From positions 1-61,971 of the forward strand of contig NZ_NHOU01000022.1 of the NCBI RefSeq assembly GCF_002179555.1: a stretch of DNA of 61,971 nucleotides, in the 5' to 3' direction. This document shows, one piece after another, positions 34,225 to 43,582 of this stretch. Below the pieces are notes generated by a model. That model was given only the letters and a program-made list of their open reading frames with translations. It was not told the origin of the DNA and searched no databases. The position numbers and the translations under genes are program-made. Origin of the DNA: Salinicola salarius. GTDB lineage: Bacteria > Pseudomonadota > Gammaproteobacteria > Pseudomonadales > Halomonadaceae. The stretch's first letter is position 1, and each line of letters opens with the position of its first letter.

Positions 34225-36173
34225 GACAGGACTTCCTCGGCATTGGACTGGCTGGCGCGTAGGCGCTGCCACTCCTCGATCAGCTCGGCGTAGTTGCTAG
34301 CCACCTTGTCGACCAGCTGGGCATCGTCGAGGTCGCCGGCCAGCCACTCGCGGCTGGGGCCGGCGAACAGCGTGCGGCCCACGGTGAAGCCCTTGCACTG
34401 GCGGTGGCGTGCGGCGGCGGCAAATCCGCGCTTCATCTCCTCCATGGGCGCGTCCAGGCCCAGCAGCACCACGCCGCGGCAGTGCGGGTCCTGGGCGTCG
34501 ATGATTTGGCTGACCGCTTGCCAGCCTGCATCGGTGAGGGTGGGCAGCTTCCACCAGTCGGGGCGGATGCCCAGGTTGTAGAGCCGCGCGAGGGCGCGGG
34601 CCAGCGTCCGGTCGTCGACCTCCGACGCCTCGGGGGGGATCACCTCGATCAGCAACTCAAGATCGTTGGCGCAGGCCGCCTGGTAGAGCTGACGCAGGCG
34701 GGCTTCCTGCTCGAGGCGCAGCGCCAGCGCATCGTCCGGGTGATAGAACACCAGGCACTTGATGATGTGCTCGCGTGGCCAGTGGCGCAGCTGGCTGCCC
34801 AAGTCGTCGCCATGCTGGAAGCGCAGCGGCCGCGAGCCGGGCAGCTCCACCGGCCGGCCGATCCACCACTGCTTGCCGGTGGCGTCGTTGAGGGCATCCT
34901 GGCCGAACACGTCGTCGACCAGAATCGCCGGCGTCTCCAGCCCCGTGCGCCGGGCTCCCTCCTCGGCGGCCCTGACCAACAACTGCTTGAGGGCGTGAAT
35001 CCGCGCCGGGGCGGCCTTGACCTCGCGGGCCATGACGGTGAGCTGGCGGCGATGATCGAAGGCCAGGCCACAGACCTGCGGCCATTCGGCGGGTGAGCGG
35101 GTGGTAACTCGGTGCAGATGGTTGAGGTGCGCGTCGCGGTCGGGTCGTTTTACCGACTTGCGGCGGCCCAGGTAATTGAACAGTTCCTCCTCGGTGGGCA
35201 TCGCCGGGGCGCAGCCGTGACGCGAGACCACCAGCGCGCCGCAGGCGTTGGCGTAGCTGGCGCTGGTGACCCAGTCCGCACCGCGCAGCCAGCCGCGCAT
35301 CAGGCCGCTCATGAAGGCGTCGCCGGCACCCAGCACGTTGAGGACTTCGACCTTGACGCCTTCGACCAGGATGCCGTCCTTGATACGTCCGGGAATGTCA
35401 CCTTCGAAGATCACGCAGCCCAGCGCGCCGAGCTTGCAGACCAGGGTCGCCGCGCTGACCTCGCGCACGGCGCGCAGCGCGGCCAGCGTATCGGTGCTGC
35501 CGCCGGCGATGTGGAACTCCTCCTCGGTGCCGACGATCAGGTCGAAATCGCCCAGCCAGGCTTGCAGGTCGGTGGTCACCTTGGCGTCGGCGACGAAGCG
35601 GGTCTCGCCATCGCCGGGGGTGGTCAGCCCCCACAGCACTGGCCGGTAGTCGATATCAAGCACACGCTTGACGCCGTGCGTGGCGGCGGCGTCGAGCGCC
35701 TTGCGACAGGCACGACGGGTGGTATCGGTGGACAGGTGGGTGCCGGTAATGGCCAGCGCCTGAGCGCGGGCGAAGAAGGCCGGGTCGATGGCATCGGCAT
35801 CGATGGCCATGTCGGCGCAATCACGGCGGTAGAACAGTAGCGGGAAGCTGTCGCGATCCTTTAGCGCCAGCAGTGCCAGACCGGTATGCCGTTCGGGATC
35901 GGTCTGCAGGGCGCTGGTGTCGACCCCGGCGCGTTCGAGTTCCTCGCGCACGAAGTTGCCCATCTGTTCGCTGCCGACCCTGGATAGCATGGCGGACTTG
36001 AGCCCCAGCCGCGCGGTGCCGTAAGCCATGTTGCCGGAACTGCCGCCCAGGTACTTGGCGAAGCTCGAGACATCCTCCAGGCGGCTACCGAGTTGTTCCG
36101 AGTAAAGGTCCACCGCGACACGGCCGAGGCAGATCAGATCCAGAGAGCGCGGATCCTTGGATGGTTCGAGCAT
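34221..36173 (-). CDS. iolC: 5-dehydro-2-deoxygluconokinase fused to a DUF2090 aldolase-like domain
   Basis: Two-domain protein of 650 aa. Residues 1-330 are a ribokinase-fold sugar kinase: LGRVAVDLYSEQLG, LGGSSGNMAYGTARLG, RVLDIDYRP and the ATP-site NVLGAGDAFMSGLMRG. It phosphorylates 2-deoxy-5-keto-gluconate. Residues 345-640 are DUF2090 (GLAFDHRRQLTVMA, IKCLVFYHPDD, PDWWKLPTL, GFTVGRTLFAGP), an aldolase-like barrel found fused to IolC in many Proteobacteria. It probably supplies the next step, splitting the phosphate to dihydroxyacetone phosphate and malonate semialdehyde. No separate iolJ is in the window, which supports this. Confidence 0.9.
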   Translation of the reverse strand: MLEPSKDPRSLDLICLGRVAVDLYSEQLGSRLEDVSSFAKYLGGSSGNMAYGTARLGLKSAMLSRVGSEQMGNFVREELERAGVDTSALQTDPERHTGLALLALKDRDSFPLLFYRRDCADMAIDADAIDPAFFARAQALAITGTHLSTDTTRRACRKALDAAATHGVKRVLDIDYRPVLWGLTTPGDGETRFVADAKVTTDLQAWLGDFDLIVGTEEEFHIAGGSTDTLAALRAVREVSAATLVCKLGALGCVIFEGDIPGRIKDGILVEGVKVEVLNVLGAGDAFMSGLMRGWLRGADWVTSASYANACGALVVSRHGCAPAMPTEEELFNYLGRRKSVKRPDRDAHLNHLHRVTTRSPAEWPQVCGLAFDHRRQLTVMAREVKAAPARIHALKQLLVRAAEEGARRTGLETPAILVDDVFGQDALNDATGKQWWIGRPVELPGSRPLRFQHGDDLGSQLRHWPREHIIKCLVFYHPDDALALRLEQEARLRQLYQAACANDLELLIEVIPPEASEVDDRTLARALARLYNLGIRPDWWKLPTLTDAGWQAVSQIIDAQDPHCRGVVLLGLDAPMEEMKRGFAAAARHRQCKGFTVGRTLFAGPSREWLAGDLDDAQLVDKVASNYAELIEEWQRLRASQSNAEEVLS

Positions 36174-36218
36174 GGTGATTCCTTACGTCGCTTGTCGTTG
36201 GTCTGACGCCCGTGTCGG

Positions 36219-37394
36219 TCAGGGCAGACACGCTATAGTTTGTTGTTGCAGGTGATCGGATAGCTGCCGAGTGGGCCAGTTTTCGCGGAGCGCCCGCTCT
36301 AGCAGCTGTTGCTGTGTGTCCGGCGCCATGCCACCGCGTGGTGGGCTATTGTCGAGGTTGGCCGGGAAGGCGTAGCCCTCGGCGACGGCGGCGATGAACG
36401 CGCGAACGCACACCGACAAGCCTTCGCGGGCGAAGCGCTCACGAAGAGCGGGGTAGCTGGCCTGGATCAGCCTCTGGCGATCGACCGACTCCATGGCGCG
36501 ACCGAATGCCGAAGAAACCTGTAGCAGATTGGCCATGCGGCGTCGGTCCTGGCTGCGGTTGGCGCCGGCTGCATGGAAGAGCGCCGGGTTGAAGAACACG
36601 CCATCGCCCTTGGCGAGCGGTAGCTGGACATGTTGTTCGGCGAACACTGCCTGAAAGGCCGGGTCGCGCCAGGCCAGGTAGCCCTGCCGATAGGTCTGGG
36701 AGTAGGGGAGCAGTTGGGTCGGTCCGCTTTCCACGGGCATGTCGCTGTGAGCGATGGCGCCCTGCAGCGTCAGCAGCTGAGAGGCCACCTGCATCGTCAG
36801 CGGGAACCGTTCAACGCTCTCGCTGGGCTGGAAACCGAGGTGATAGTCACGGTGGGGGCTCTGCGCCTGACCGCCGGGATTGACCACGTTGACCTGCGAG
36901 GTGACCTGATAGCCGGGGCCCAGCCAGGCCTCGCAGACCAGCGCCAGCAACGGGTTGGCGTAGTAGTCGACGAAGCCGCTCGGGTCCTCCAGGCCATGCT
37001 TCTGGAAGGCGTTCCAGATGCGGTCATTGCTACCCGGCGGCGCGAAGTGATCACCGTGAGCGCCACTGGACTTCTCCGCTTCTATGATCGCGACGAAGCT
37101 GTCGCTGGCGGCATCGACGGCAGGATCATCGCCATACATGCCCTGAATGACCAGTACGCCCGGGCCCTCGAGCAGGCAATGGTGCCACTCGTCGCAGAGC
37201 CGGCGGGCCCCCGACGCGTGCTGGCTCACGTCAAGCACGGTCGCGGCCGCATAGATGGGCACCTTGGACTGGATCTGAGTCGCCTCGGGATAGCCCGCTG
37301 CCGGCGTCTGCTGCTCGCATAGCGCCGCGAAAGCCTCCACGTCCAGGCTGCCGGGCGTGGCGAAGTGACGCGATGCGAACAAGGTCTCGCTCAT
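36219..37394 (-). CDS. PhyH-like Fe(II)/2-oxoglutarate-dependent oxygenase
   Basis: Cytoplasmic protein of 391 aa of the phytanoyl-CoA dioxygenase superfamily. The iron site is visible as His181-x-Asp183 in SPHRDYHLGF and distal His274 in FFNPALFHAAGANRS. Arginines at 280-286 are candidates for binding 2-oxoglutarate. No CoA-binding feature can be recognised. It sits between iolC (45 bp after its stop) and an SDR gene in the same operon, so it probably hydroxylates or demethylates an inositol-like compound. That substrate is inference from position only. Start 37394 (MSETLFA). Confidence 0.78.
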   Translation of the reverse strand: MSETLFASRHFATPGSLDVEAFAALCEQQTPAAGYPEATQIQSKVPIYAAATVLDVSQHASGARRLCDEWHHCLLEGPGVLVIQGMYGDDPAVDAASDSFVAIIEAEKSSGAHGDHFAPPGSNDRIWNAFQKHGLEDPSGFVDYYANPLLALVCEAWLGPGYQVTSQVNVVNPGGQAQSPHRDYHLGFQPSESVERFPLTMQVASQLLTLQGAIAHSDMPVESGPTQLLPYSQTYRQGYLAWRDPAFQAVFAEQHVQLPLAKGDGVFFNPALFHAAGANRSQDRRRMANLLQVSSAFGRAMESVDRQRLIQASYPALRERFAREGLSVCVRAFIAAVAEGYAFPANLDNSPPRGGMAPDTQQQLLERALRENWPTRQLSDHLQQQTIACLP

Positions 37395-37498
37395 GAGTGC
37401 CTTCCTCTGAAGTAGGGCCATCGTCGAGGACGACCGGCCATTTAGGGGGTAGCCGCTGCCGGCTTTGTCGCACGGGACTCGCGGTCCCGGTAATGTGC

Positions 37499-38329
37499 TC
37501 AATGGGTCGGCAACGTCATGGCGGCGCGGGGTTGCGGCGTGTCCTCGTAGCAGCCCAGCACGCTCTGGTCGAAGTCGATGATCGTCCCGGTCATCATTCC
37601 CGAGTCGCCACTGACCAGAAACGCCACGCCGCCGGCGACTTCCTGAGGGTCGAGCAGTCGGCCGGCCGGCTGCGCGGCGGCGGCCCTGGCCAGCCAGTCG
37701 TCGTCGGCAGCGTGAAAGGTCTTCTGGATGTTGTCCTCGCCGGGGGTATTCATCCAGCCGATGTTGAGCCCGTTGACCCGGATGCGGTTGCGCATCAGCG
37801 AGAAGGCGGCGTTGCGGGTCAACGTGGCCAGGGCGCCCTTGCTGCCGCAGTAGGCGCTGATGAAGGGTTGGCCGCCGTGGCCGGACATGCTGAGGATATT
37901 GACGATGCGGCCCTCGATGCCATCGCGGATCATCAGTTTGGCGGCGTCCTGCATAAGGAAGAACGGCGCCTTGGTATTGACGTCGAATAACCGGTCGAAG
38001 GCGGCTTCATCGGTATCGAAGAGGGTGCCGCGCTCGGTATTGCCGGCGCAGTTGACCAGGATGTCGAGGCGCCCGAAGCGCTCGTCGGCGGTCTGAATGA
38101 TGCGACGACAATCGGCGACCTGGCCCAGATCGGCAGTCACGAAGACGGCCCGACAAGTGGACGACGAGAGCGAATCCGCCAAGGCCTCGCCCTTGTCACG
38201 AGAGCGTCCGCAGAGGATCAGCCCGGCGAGGCCAAGCTCGCTGAGGCGCCGGGCGACGGCCTCGCCGAGGCCTTGGGTGGAGCCGGTAACGACAGCGACC
38301 TGGCCGCTGAGAGAGGTGTGCTGTGTCAT
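37499..38329 (-). CDS. Short-chain dehydrogenase/reductase in the inositol operon
   Basis: Classical SDR of 276 aa. Cofactor motif TGSTQGLG at 16-23, VNCAGN in the fourth strand, the active-site serine in NILSMSG and the YCGSKG pair of tyrosine and lysine. The cofactor cannot be settled by eye. It lies 19 bp after the Gfo/Idh/MocA gene and 104 bp before the oxygenase. Likely role is oxidation or reduction of an inositol derivative or of the oxygenase product. Confidence 0.8.
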   Translation of the reverse strand: MTQHTSLSGQVAVVTGSTQGLGEAVARRLSELGLAGLILCGRSRDKGEALADSLSSSTCRAVFVTADLGQVADCRRIIQTADERFGRLDILVNCAGNTERGTLFDTDEAAFDRLFDVNTKAPFFLMQDAAKLMIRDGIEGRIVNILSMSGHGGQPFISAYCGSKGALATLTRNAAFSLMRNRIRVNGLNIGWMNTPGEDNIQKTFHAADDDWLARAAAAQPAGRLLDPQEVAGGVAFLVSGDSGMMTGTIIDFDQSVLGCYEDTPQPRAAMTLPTH

Positions 38330-38348
38330 CAGAATTTCCTCGTAGGGG

Positions 38349-39479
38349 TTAGGCGCCATCCAGCGCTATCCAGCCGCCATCGTGATGCGAGCGCTCGATG
38401 GCATCGATCAGGGCATTGACCCGCCTGGCCTGGCGGAAGTCGGGAGAGAGCGGCTGGCGGCCGGCCAGTCCCTCGATCAGGTCACGGATCTCGATAATCT
38501 TCTGGTCGTTGTAGCCAAGCCCATGCCCCGGAGCCGGGCAGAAGTCGGCGTAGTCCGGGTGCTCCGGGCCGATCAGCAGAGTGCGAAACCCGCGCCGGCC
38601 GCGTGGCCCCTCCTGCTGGTAGAGCTTGAGCTCGCTCATGCGCTCCTGGTCGAAGGTGATGGCACCCTTGGTGCCGGTGACGGTGTAGGCGAGACCCAAC
38701 TTGCGCCCTGAGGCGATGCGCGAGGTCTCGATGCTGCCGATAAGGCCGCTGTCGAAGCGCAGCAGTGCCTGGGCATGGTCATCGTTCTCGACCGGGTGCA
38801 TGCCGCTGCCATCCGCCATCGGGCGTTCCGTGATCACGGTCTGGAGCTGGCCGCAGACCTGGGTGATGGACTGTCCGGTCAGGTACTCGGCCATGTTGAG
38901 AATGTGGGAACCCAGGTCACCCAGGGCGCCGGCGCCCGCGGTTTCACGAAAGGTATGCCAGTCGTGGTGCTTGGTCGGGTCGGCCAGGTAATCCTCGTTG
39001 TGGCGGCCACGAAAGTGGATCACCTCGCCGATTTCGCCGCTGGCAATGATCTCCCGAGCCAGCTGGCTGGCTGGGTTGCGCACATAGTTGAAGCCGACCA
39101 GTGTCTTGACGCCGGCGCGCTCAGCCGCCGCGACCATCTCGACGGCGTCGGCATCATTCAGCGCCATGGGCTTCTCCAGGTACACATGCTTGCCCTGGGC
39201 GATGGCCGCTAGCGCCATCTCCTTGTGCAGGAAATTCGGCGCGCAGATGTCCACCACGTCGACCCGAGGGTCGGCTACCAGTACTCGCCAGTCGCCGGTA
39301 GCGCGGGCGAATCCCAGCTCCCGGGCCTTGCGGGTCGCCAGAGTCTCGTCGACCTCGGCGAGCAGCTCACAGATCGGTGTCGCGGACAGGTCAAACACCC
39401 GGGGCGCTGCGTGCAGGGCAATGGCATGCGCCTTGCCCATGTAGCCGGTGCCTATCAGTCCAAAATGGAAGGAGGTCAT
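38349..39479 (-). CDS. Gfo/Idh/MocA-family oxidoreductase
   Basis: NAD(P)-dependent sugar or cyclitol dehydrogenase of 376 aa. N-terminal Rossmann fold opens with FGLIGTGYMGKAHAIAL. The catalytic lysine is in YLEKPMALN, and GDLGSHILNMAEYLTG belongs to the C-terminal domain. Longer than the IolG at 43583 and different from it. Members next to inositol genes act on scyllo-inositol, other inositol isomers or inosose derivatives. First enzyme gene after the transporter genes. Confidence 0.82.
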   Translation of the reverse strand: MTSFHFGLIGTGYMGKAHAIALHAAPRVFDLSATPICELLAEVDETLATRKARELGFARATGDWRVLVADPRVDVVDICAPNFLHKEMALAAIAQGKHVYLEKPMALNDADAVEMVAAAERAGVKTLVGFNYVRNPASQLAREIIASGEIGEVIHFRGRHNEDYLADPTKHHDWHTFRETAGAGALGDLGSHILNMAEYLTGQSITQVCGQLQTVITERPMADGSGMHPVENDDHAQALLRFDSGLIGSIETSRIASGRKLGLAYTVTGTKGAITFDQERMSELKLYQQEGPRGRRGFRTLLIGPEHPDYADFCPAPGHGLGYNDQKIIEIRDLIEGLAGRQPLSPDFRQARRVNALIDAIERSHHDGGWIALDGA

Positions 39480-39517
39480 GGCGTTGGCTCCAAGAGACGT
39501 TAGGGGGACGGATCGTT

Positions 39518-40336
<819 letters not shown>

Positions 40337-40337
40337 G

Positions 40338-41468
40338 TCACTTGGCCTCCATCGCCTTCTTGCGCATAAAGTTGTTGAACAGCACGGCGACCAGCAGCAT
40401 TACTCCCATAAAAACTTGGAACCAGTCGGTGTTGACGCCGGTGTAGAAGATACCCATTTGAACCATGCCGAAGATGAGCGCGCCCAGCGCCGCTCCGATG
40501 GCTGAGCCATAGCCCCCGGTGAGCAGGGCACCACCGATGACCACGGCAATGATTGCCTCGAGTTCCTTGAGTAACCCGCGAATGGTATCTGCCGAGCCGG
40601 TGTCCATGACCTGAATGCAGGCAAAGATGGTGGCGGAGAAAGCGGTAAACATGAATAGTGAAATCTTGACGCGATGGACAGGTACGCCCGAATTGCGCGC
40701 AGCGTTAGCGTCGCCGCCGCTGGCGAAGATCCAGTTACCGTAAGGCGTACATAGCAACACCCAGGTTGCCACGGCGGTTAAGCCCAACCACCAGACGATA
40801 GAGACTGGAATGCCCGAGACGACGGGGTTGCCCGCAAAATTGGTCGCCATCCAGCCATTTGCCGCCATCCAACTGAACAGGCCCGTGGCCACCTCGCCGG
40901 AGAATAGCGCCGCGAACCAGTCACCAGGGATATGCTCTTGTACGCCCCCCACCTGAGTACGTCCGGTCAATAACCGGCTGACACCAATCGCTAGGCCACG
41001 CAGAATAAAAAGAAAACCCAGGGTAACGATAAACGACGGCAACCCCGTTTTATTGACCAGATTACCGTTAATCCAGCCCACCAGGCCCGCACAGGCGAAC
41101 GCTAATAAAATAGCGGCCCATAGCGGCCAGCCATACTCCACCGCAGGAATAGCAATCAGAATGCCCGCCAAGCCAATCATCGAGCCAATCGAGAGATCAA
41201 ACTCACCGCCGATCATCAGCAGCGCAGCCGCCGTGGCGATAATGCCGAGCTGAGCGGCGACTTCAAGAAAATTAATAATACCCGCGGGGGTAAACATCCC
41301 GGTTCCGCTGGAAGCAGCGATAAAGAAGGCAAGCACCAACACGGCACCCGCTAGTGCGCCCAGCTCAGGGCGATTGAGCGCTTTTTTCCAAAATGAGACC
41401 TTCTGAATCCGCTCATCTTGATCAGCCGCTGCTGGTGCAGCAGGTTGGTTATTTTCATTGGAACTCAT
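40338..41468 (-). CDS. Sugar ABC transporter, permease subunit (inositol operon)
   Basis: Inner-membrane permease of 376 aa of the RbsC/FrcC (BPD_transp_2) family with about ten helices. Visible are [59 protein letters not shown] and [20 protein letters not shown] long polar lead (30 residues) precedes the first helix. DNA here is visibly richer in A and T than the iol enzyme genes, as in the adjacent binding-protein gene. Confidence 0.87.
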   Translation of the reverse strand: MSSNENNQPAAPAAADQDERIQKVSFWKKALNRPELGALAGAVLVLAFFIAASSGTGMFTPAGIINFLEVAAQLGIIATAAALLMIGGEFDLSIGSMIGLAGILIAIPAVEYGWPLWAAILLAFACAGLVGWINGNLVNKTGLPSFIVTLGFLFILRGLAIGVSRLLTGRTQVGGVQEHIPGDWFAALFSGEVATGLFSWMAANGWMATNFAGNPVVSGIPVSIVWWLGLTAVATWVLLCTPYGNWIFASGGDANAARNSGVPVHRVKISLFMFTAFSATIFACIQVMDTGSADTIRGLLKELEAIIAVVIGGALLTGGYGSAIGAALGALIFGMVQMGIFYTGVNTDWFQVFMGVMLLVAVLFNNFMRKKAMEAK

Positions 41469-41522
41469 GGCGATCGACTCCCAAGGCTCGGCGATGTCGA
41501 GCCTTTTCCGATTAGGTAGTTA

Positions 41523-42470
41523 TCAACGGATGCCTTGGCTACTCAGCTCAATAACTTGCGCAGCGTTTTCTTGAGTGACAAACCCCGGGCCGGTGGCAAC
41601 ATCCCCTGCGGGTAATAGGCCATTCTTGACGAACTGATCTAGGAACATGACGGGCAAGTAACCCTGCATGTACTGCTGTTGGTCGATCGCAAAATCTAGG
41701 TCACCCGCATCAAGCGCTTCTAGAATGCCTGGCGAGAGATCAAAGGTACCCAGAGTGAATGTGTCGGTAGCACCTTGCTCACGCATGGCCTGGATCATTG
41801 GATCTGCCGCCAACGGACCCAGCGTTAACACACCGCGAACGTCGTTGTTCTGGTTGAGATAAGCCACGATGGCATTGCGAATGTTGGTGGGGTCGTAAGT
41901 GGTCGCCAGCTGGTCTGCATTGCCATCAAAGCCGTCGACAAAACCATCACAGCGCTGGTCAAGGCCCTGGTTACCCTGTTCATGGTTGACGCAAACGCCT
42001 TTCTCAACGCCCATTTCCTGCATACGCTCGGCGGCCTGCTTACCCGCCTCGTACTCACTCTGCCCAATGTGCAAACGGGCGCCATAATCCCGCGCCACAT
42101 CACCACCAGAGTTGATGGTGATGACTGGAATGCCGTTATCAACCGCATTTTGCACAACGCTGCCCAGGGCATTTTCGTCGGTGAAAGAGAGGATCAAACC
42201 GTCTGGTTGAGACGCCACCGCCGCCTGGACGAGTTGCTGCATTTTGGCCATGTCAAAGGTGGAAGGCGCGCGGTACTCAAGCTCAGCGCCGACGAGGTCA
42301 GCCGCCGCCTCAGCGCCATTCTTTACCACGGACCAGAAGGGATCGGAGGGAACGCCATGGGTCACCATGACGAAGCGGTTTGCTTCTTGTGTCTCTTGTG
42401 CCTGTGCCGTGCCGGCCATGAGTGCTGCGGCGGTGGTCGAGGCCAGCAGCCAATGGGATAGACGTGCCAT
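41523..42470 (-). CDS. Sugar ABC transporter, periplasmic binding protein (probably inositol)
   Basis: Secreted type 1 periplasmic binding protein of 315 aa. Signal peptide MARLSHWLLASTTAAALMAG, cleaved near AQAQE. The fold follows: MVTHGVPSDPFWSVVKNGAEAAADL, QPDGLILSFTDENAL, PVITINSGGD, GTFDLSPGILEAL and DFAIDQQQYMQGYLPV. First gene of the minus-strand inositol operon, divergent from iolR. Cyclitol binding is inferred from context. Confidence 0.85.
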   Translation of the reverse strand: MARLSHWLLASTTAAALMAGTAQAQETQEANRFVMVTHGVPSDPFWSVVKNGAEAAADLVGAELEYRAPSTFDMAKMQQLVQAAVASQPDGLILSFTDENALGSVVQNAVDNGIPVITINSGGDVARDYGARLHIGQSEYEAGKQAAERMQEMGVEKGVCVNHEQGNQGLDQRCDGFVDGFDGNADQLATTYDPTNIRNAIVAYLNQNNDVRGVLTLGPLAADPMIQAMREQGATDTFTLGTFDLSPGILEALDAGDLDFAIDQQQYMQGYLPVMFLDQFVKNGLLPAGDVATGPGFVTQENAAQVIELSSQGIR

Positions 42471-42512
42471 GGGTAAAATCCTCGTGATTGTCGTTATGTG
42501 GTTGTGGTATAT

Positions 42513-42608
42513 GCAACGCGTTGCCAAGATGAAATATAGATTCTATTGCTTTGATTTACAAATCATTCATTCTATACTTTGGTATAAATGAAATGGATAT
42601 TCCATTTC
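42513..42608. promoter_or_regulatory. Divergent inositol promoter region with several dyads
   Basis: AT-rich DNA between the binding-protein gene (minus) and iolR (plus). Perfect dyads seen: GCAACGCGTTGC at 42513-42524, of the form bound by LacI-family proteins; ATAGA-T-TCTAT at 42535-42545; TGATTT-AC-AAATCA at 42552-42565; TATAC-TTTG-GTATA at 42573-42586; GAAATGGA-TAT-TCCATTTC at 42590-42608. The last and longest is the best candidate for the IolR operator; TATAC/GTATA may contain a -10 element. Confidence 0.55.
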
Positions 42609-42674
42609 ACCTAGACTATAGGCATGCAACAGGCTCGATTCAACGTGCCCAGCCAGGGCGAGGAAGATCGAAAC

Positions 42675-43538
42675 ATGAATCAAACGCCTCAAGATTTCAG
42701 CGAACTGGAAACCCGCATCACACAGGAGTACGCCACCTTGAGCCGGCGTCTCCAGCAGACTGCGCGCTTCCTGCTCGATAATCCCCAGGAGGTGGCCTTC
42801 GCCACCGTGGCAAGGCTTGCCGAGCAAGCGGACGTGACGCCCTCGACCCTGATCCGCTTCGCCAACAGCTTCGATTTTTCCGGTTTCTCCGAGATGCAAC
42901 AGCTGTTCCGTACGCGGCTGGTCGACGAATTGCCCAACTATACCGAACGAATTCGCGCGGTACGCACGGCGACCGGTGAAACCCCCGACAGCACCCAATT
43001 GCTATGGGAATTCGCCGAGGCTAACCGTGAGGTACTGGAGCAACTGCCGGGACGCATCGATCCGCGTAGCCTGGAGCGTGCGTTGGACATCTTCGAACGC
43101 GCCGACGCGATCCATGTGATGGGAGCCCGCCGCAGCTTCATTGTGGCCAGCTACATGACCTATGCGCTGCACCACATCGACAAGCGTGTCTTTCTGGTGA
43201 ACGGGCTGGGGGGAATGTACGGCGAGCAGGTTCGCGCCATCGGCCCCGGGGATGCGCTTCTGGTGGTGAGCTTCTCGCCCTATGCCCAGGAGTCCCGAGA
43301 CGTGGCAGCCGCGGCCCGCGAGCGCGGTATCCCGCTGGTAGTGATCACCGACTCGACCCTGAGCCCGCTGGCACGATTGGCCGATGTGGTGCTGGTCGTG
43401 CATGAGGCTGAAGTAAAGAGCTTCCGCGGCCTGACCGCCTCGCTGTGCCTCACCCAGACACTGGCCATTGCTTTGGGTGTTCGACAGGACAAGGCCAGGG
43501 ATCGCCCTACCACAGACGGCGATGCTCAGCAAGCATGA
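42675..43538 (+). CDS. iolR: RpiR-family regulator of inositol catabolism
   Basis: Regulator of 287 aa. N-terminal RpiR helix-turn-helix: ARFLLDNPQEVAFATVARLAEQADVTPSTLIRFANSFDFSGF. C-terminal SIS domain for a sugar phosphate: DAIHVMGARRSFIVASYM, DALLVVSFSPYAQES and PLVVITDSTLSPLA. IolR proteins of many Proteobacteria are of this family and respond to an inositol intermediate. It heads the plus-strand operon iolR-iolG-iolB and diverges from the transporter. Start 42675 follows a GAGGAAG ribosome site. Confidence 0.87.
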   Translation: MNQTPQDFSELETRITQEYATLSRRLQQTARFLLDNPQEVAFATVARLAEQADVTPSTLIRFANSFDFSGFSEMQQLFRTRLVDELPNYTERIRAVRTATGETPDSTQLLWEFAEANREVLEQLPGRIDPRSLERALDIFERADAIHVMGARRSFIVASYMTYALHHIDKRVFLVNGLGGMYGEQVRAIGPGDALLVVSFSPYAQESRDVAAAARERGIPLVVITDSTLSPLARLADVVLVVHEAEVKSFRGLTASLCLTQTLAIALGVRQDKARDRPTTDGDAQQA

Positions 43539-43582
43539 CCAAGCAATACACGGAAGTTCACAGACAATAAGAGGACACCTTT

